Source: a bacterium
GTDB lineage: Bacteria > CSSED10-310 > JAJRTK01
Assembly: GCA_024278345.1 (NCBI GenBank)
Contig: JAJRTK010000461.1
Location: 1-5,865 of the forward strand
Length of the DNA: 5,865 bases
Reading direction: 5' to 3'
Made by a program: the position numbers and the translations under genes. The stretch's first letter is position 1, and each line of letters opens with the position of its first letter. Under the pieces are notes generated by a model. It was given only the letters and a program-made list of their open reading frames with translations. It had not been told where the DNA came from and did not search any database. Of the stretch, positions 5,649 through 5,865 are shown in pieces.

Positions 5649-5865
5649 GCAGCAGTAGGGGCGGCTCCAGAGCCATCCGTTTTTATCGGTGACGAGCAAT
5701 TGAGCAGCGAGATAGGGAGTTAAAAGGGGACCTATCAGATCCGGTTGACAACATCACCGCTGGGGCAGGCCTCCTTCCCGGCTCCGTGCAGCCCGGAGGG
5801 CGCTACACCGGCAAGATGCCGGTGCCACCGTTTCGGCGAAGAAAATTGTAAAGCAAAAACACGAC
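5649..5865. other. Gene-free right flank
   Basis: After the pseudogene stop I see no reading frame with convincing protein character on either strand to the window end. The stretch holds a weak GGCTCCAGAGCC palindrome (5663-5674) with a T run at 5680-5684, and a stronger hairpin at 5806-5824. It probably combines decayed DNA after the dead gene with an intergenic repeat before the next, unseen gene. Confidence 0.5.
5806..5824. repeat. REP-like hairpin CACCGGCA-AGA-TGCCGGTG
   Basis: Perfect 8-bp arms CACCGGCA and TGCCGGTG surround the loop AGA. The core CCGGCAAGATGCCGG is a motif I recall as recurring between genes in Verrucomicrobiota and some other GC-rich bacteria, often within GGGCGCTAC...GCCACCG as here. 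That recollection cannot be verified from one copy. No T tract follows, so it is not a standard terminator. Confidence 0.55.

Noticed and set aside
5663-5684. Intrinsic terminator: GGCTCCAGAGCC followed by TTTTT
   Set aside because: The stem is only four or five pairs, the loop is tiny and the T run starts five bases after the stem, so it is too weak to call.
5499-5699. 66-residue - strand frame at the pseudogene end
   Set aside because: It is mostly antisense to the conserved C-terminal part of the pseudogene, with no ribosome site or family likeness that I can see.
4720-5711. Short direct repeat GAGCAGCGAG on both sides of the pseudogene (4720-4729 and 5702-5711)
   Set aside because: Ten bases with a common GAGCAGCG composition and no accompanying inverted ends; chance is a sufficient explanation.

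Overview
The window is GC-rich, densely coding bacterial DNA, with every supported gene on the + strand. No marker gene fixes the taxon. A multi-domain Ser/Thr kinase fused to an AAA-type ATPase and TPRs, a Thr/Arg/Pro/Ala 'TRPA' linker in an exported protein, and structured intergenic repeats suggest a large-genome, signalling-rich lineage such as Planctomycetota, Verrucomicrobiota or Myxococcota. This placement is inference.

Layout: (1) Bases 3-197 are the last 64 codons of a gene whose C-terminus looks like a LanC/LanM-type lanthionine cyclase domain. (2) Bases 235-744 encode a small exported parvulin-type peptidyl-prolyl isomerase. Its start is set by a well-placed AAGGA, and a 13-bp palindrome lies between it and the LanC-like stop. 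(3) Bases 775-4719 encode a 1314-residue regulator: an intact Ser/Thr kinase with a ~110-residue insert, a STAND/AAA_16-type ATPase, a winged-helix-like region and a C-terminal TPR array. (4) Bases 4740-5648 are a decayed gene for an uncharacterised ~211-residue protein. It carries a one-base loss near 4796, a 265-bp non-coding mobile element at 4940-5204, and a one-base gain in the C run at 5351-5354. (5) Bases 5649-5865 have no gene, but contain a REP-like hairpin at 5806-5824.

The first three genes are co-oriented with gaps of 37 and 30 bases and could be co-transcribed. A peptide-modifying or LanC-like enzyme, an exported foldase and a large signalling ATPase/kinase would then be linked, but the sequence alone does not prove a shared pathway.

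The clearest discovery is the small element. It has perfect 23-bp terminal inverted repeats, a perfect 8-bp target duplication (TCGAGTTC) and a highly structured interior without a transposase. Removing it with one duplication copy (273 bp, 91 codons) rejoins the host gene in the same frame and restores a continuous family-like protein at that site.
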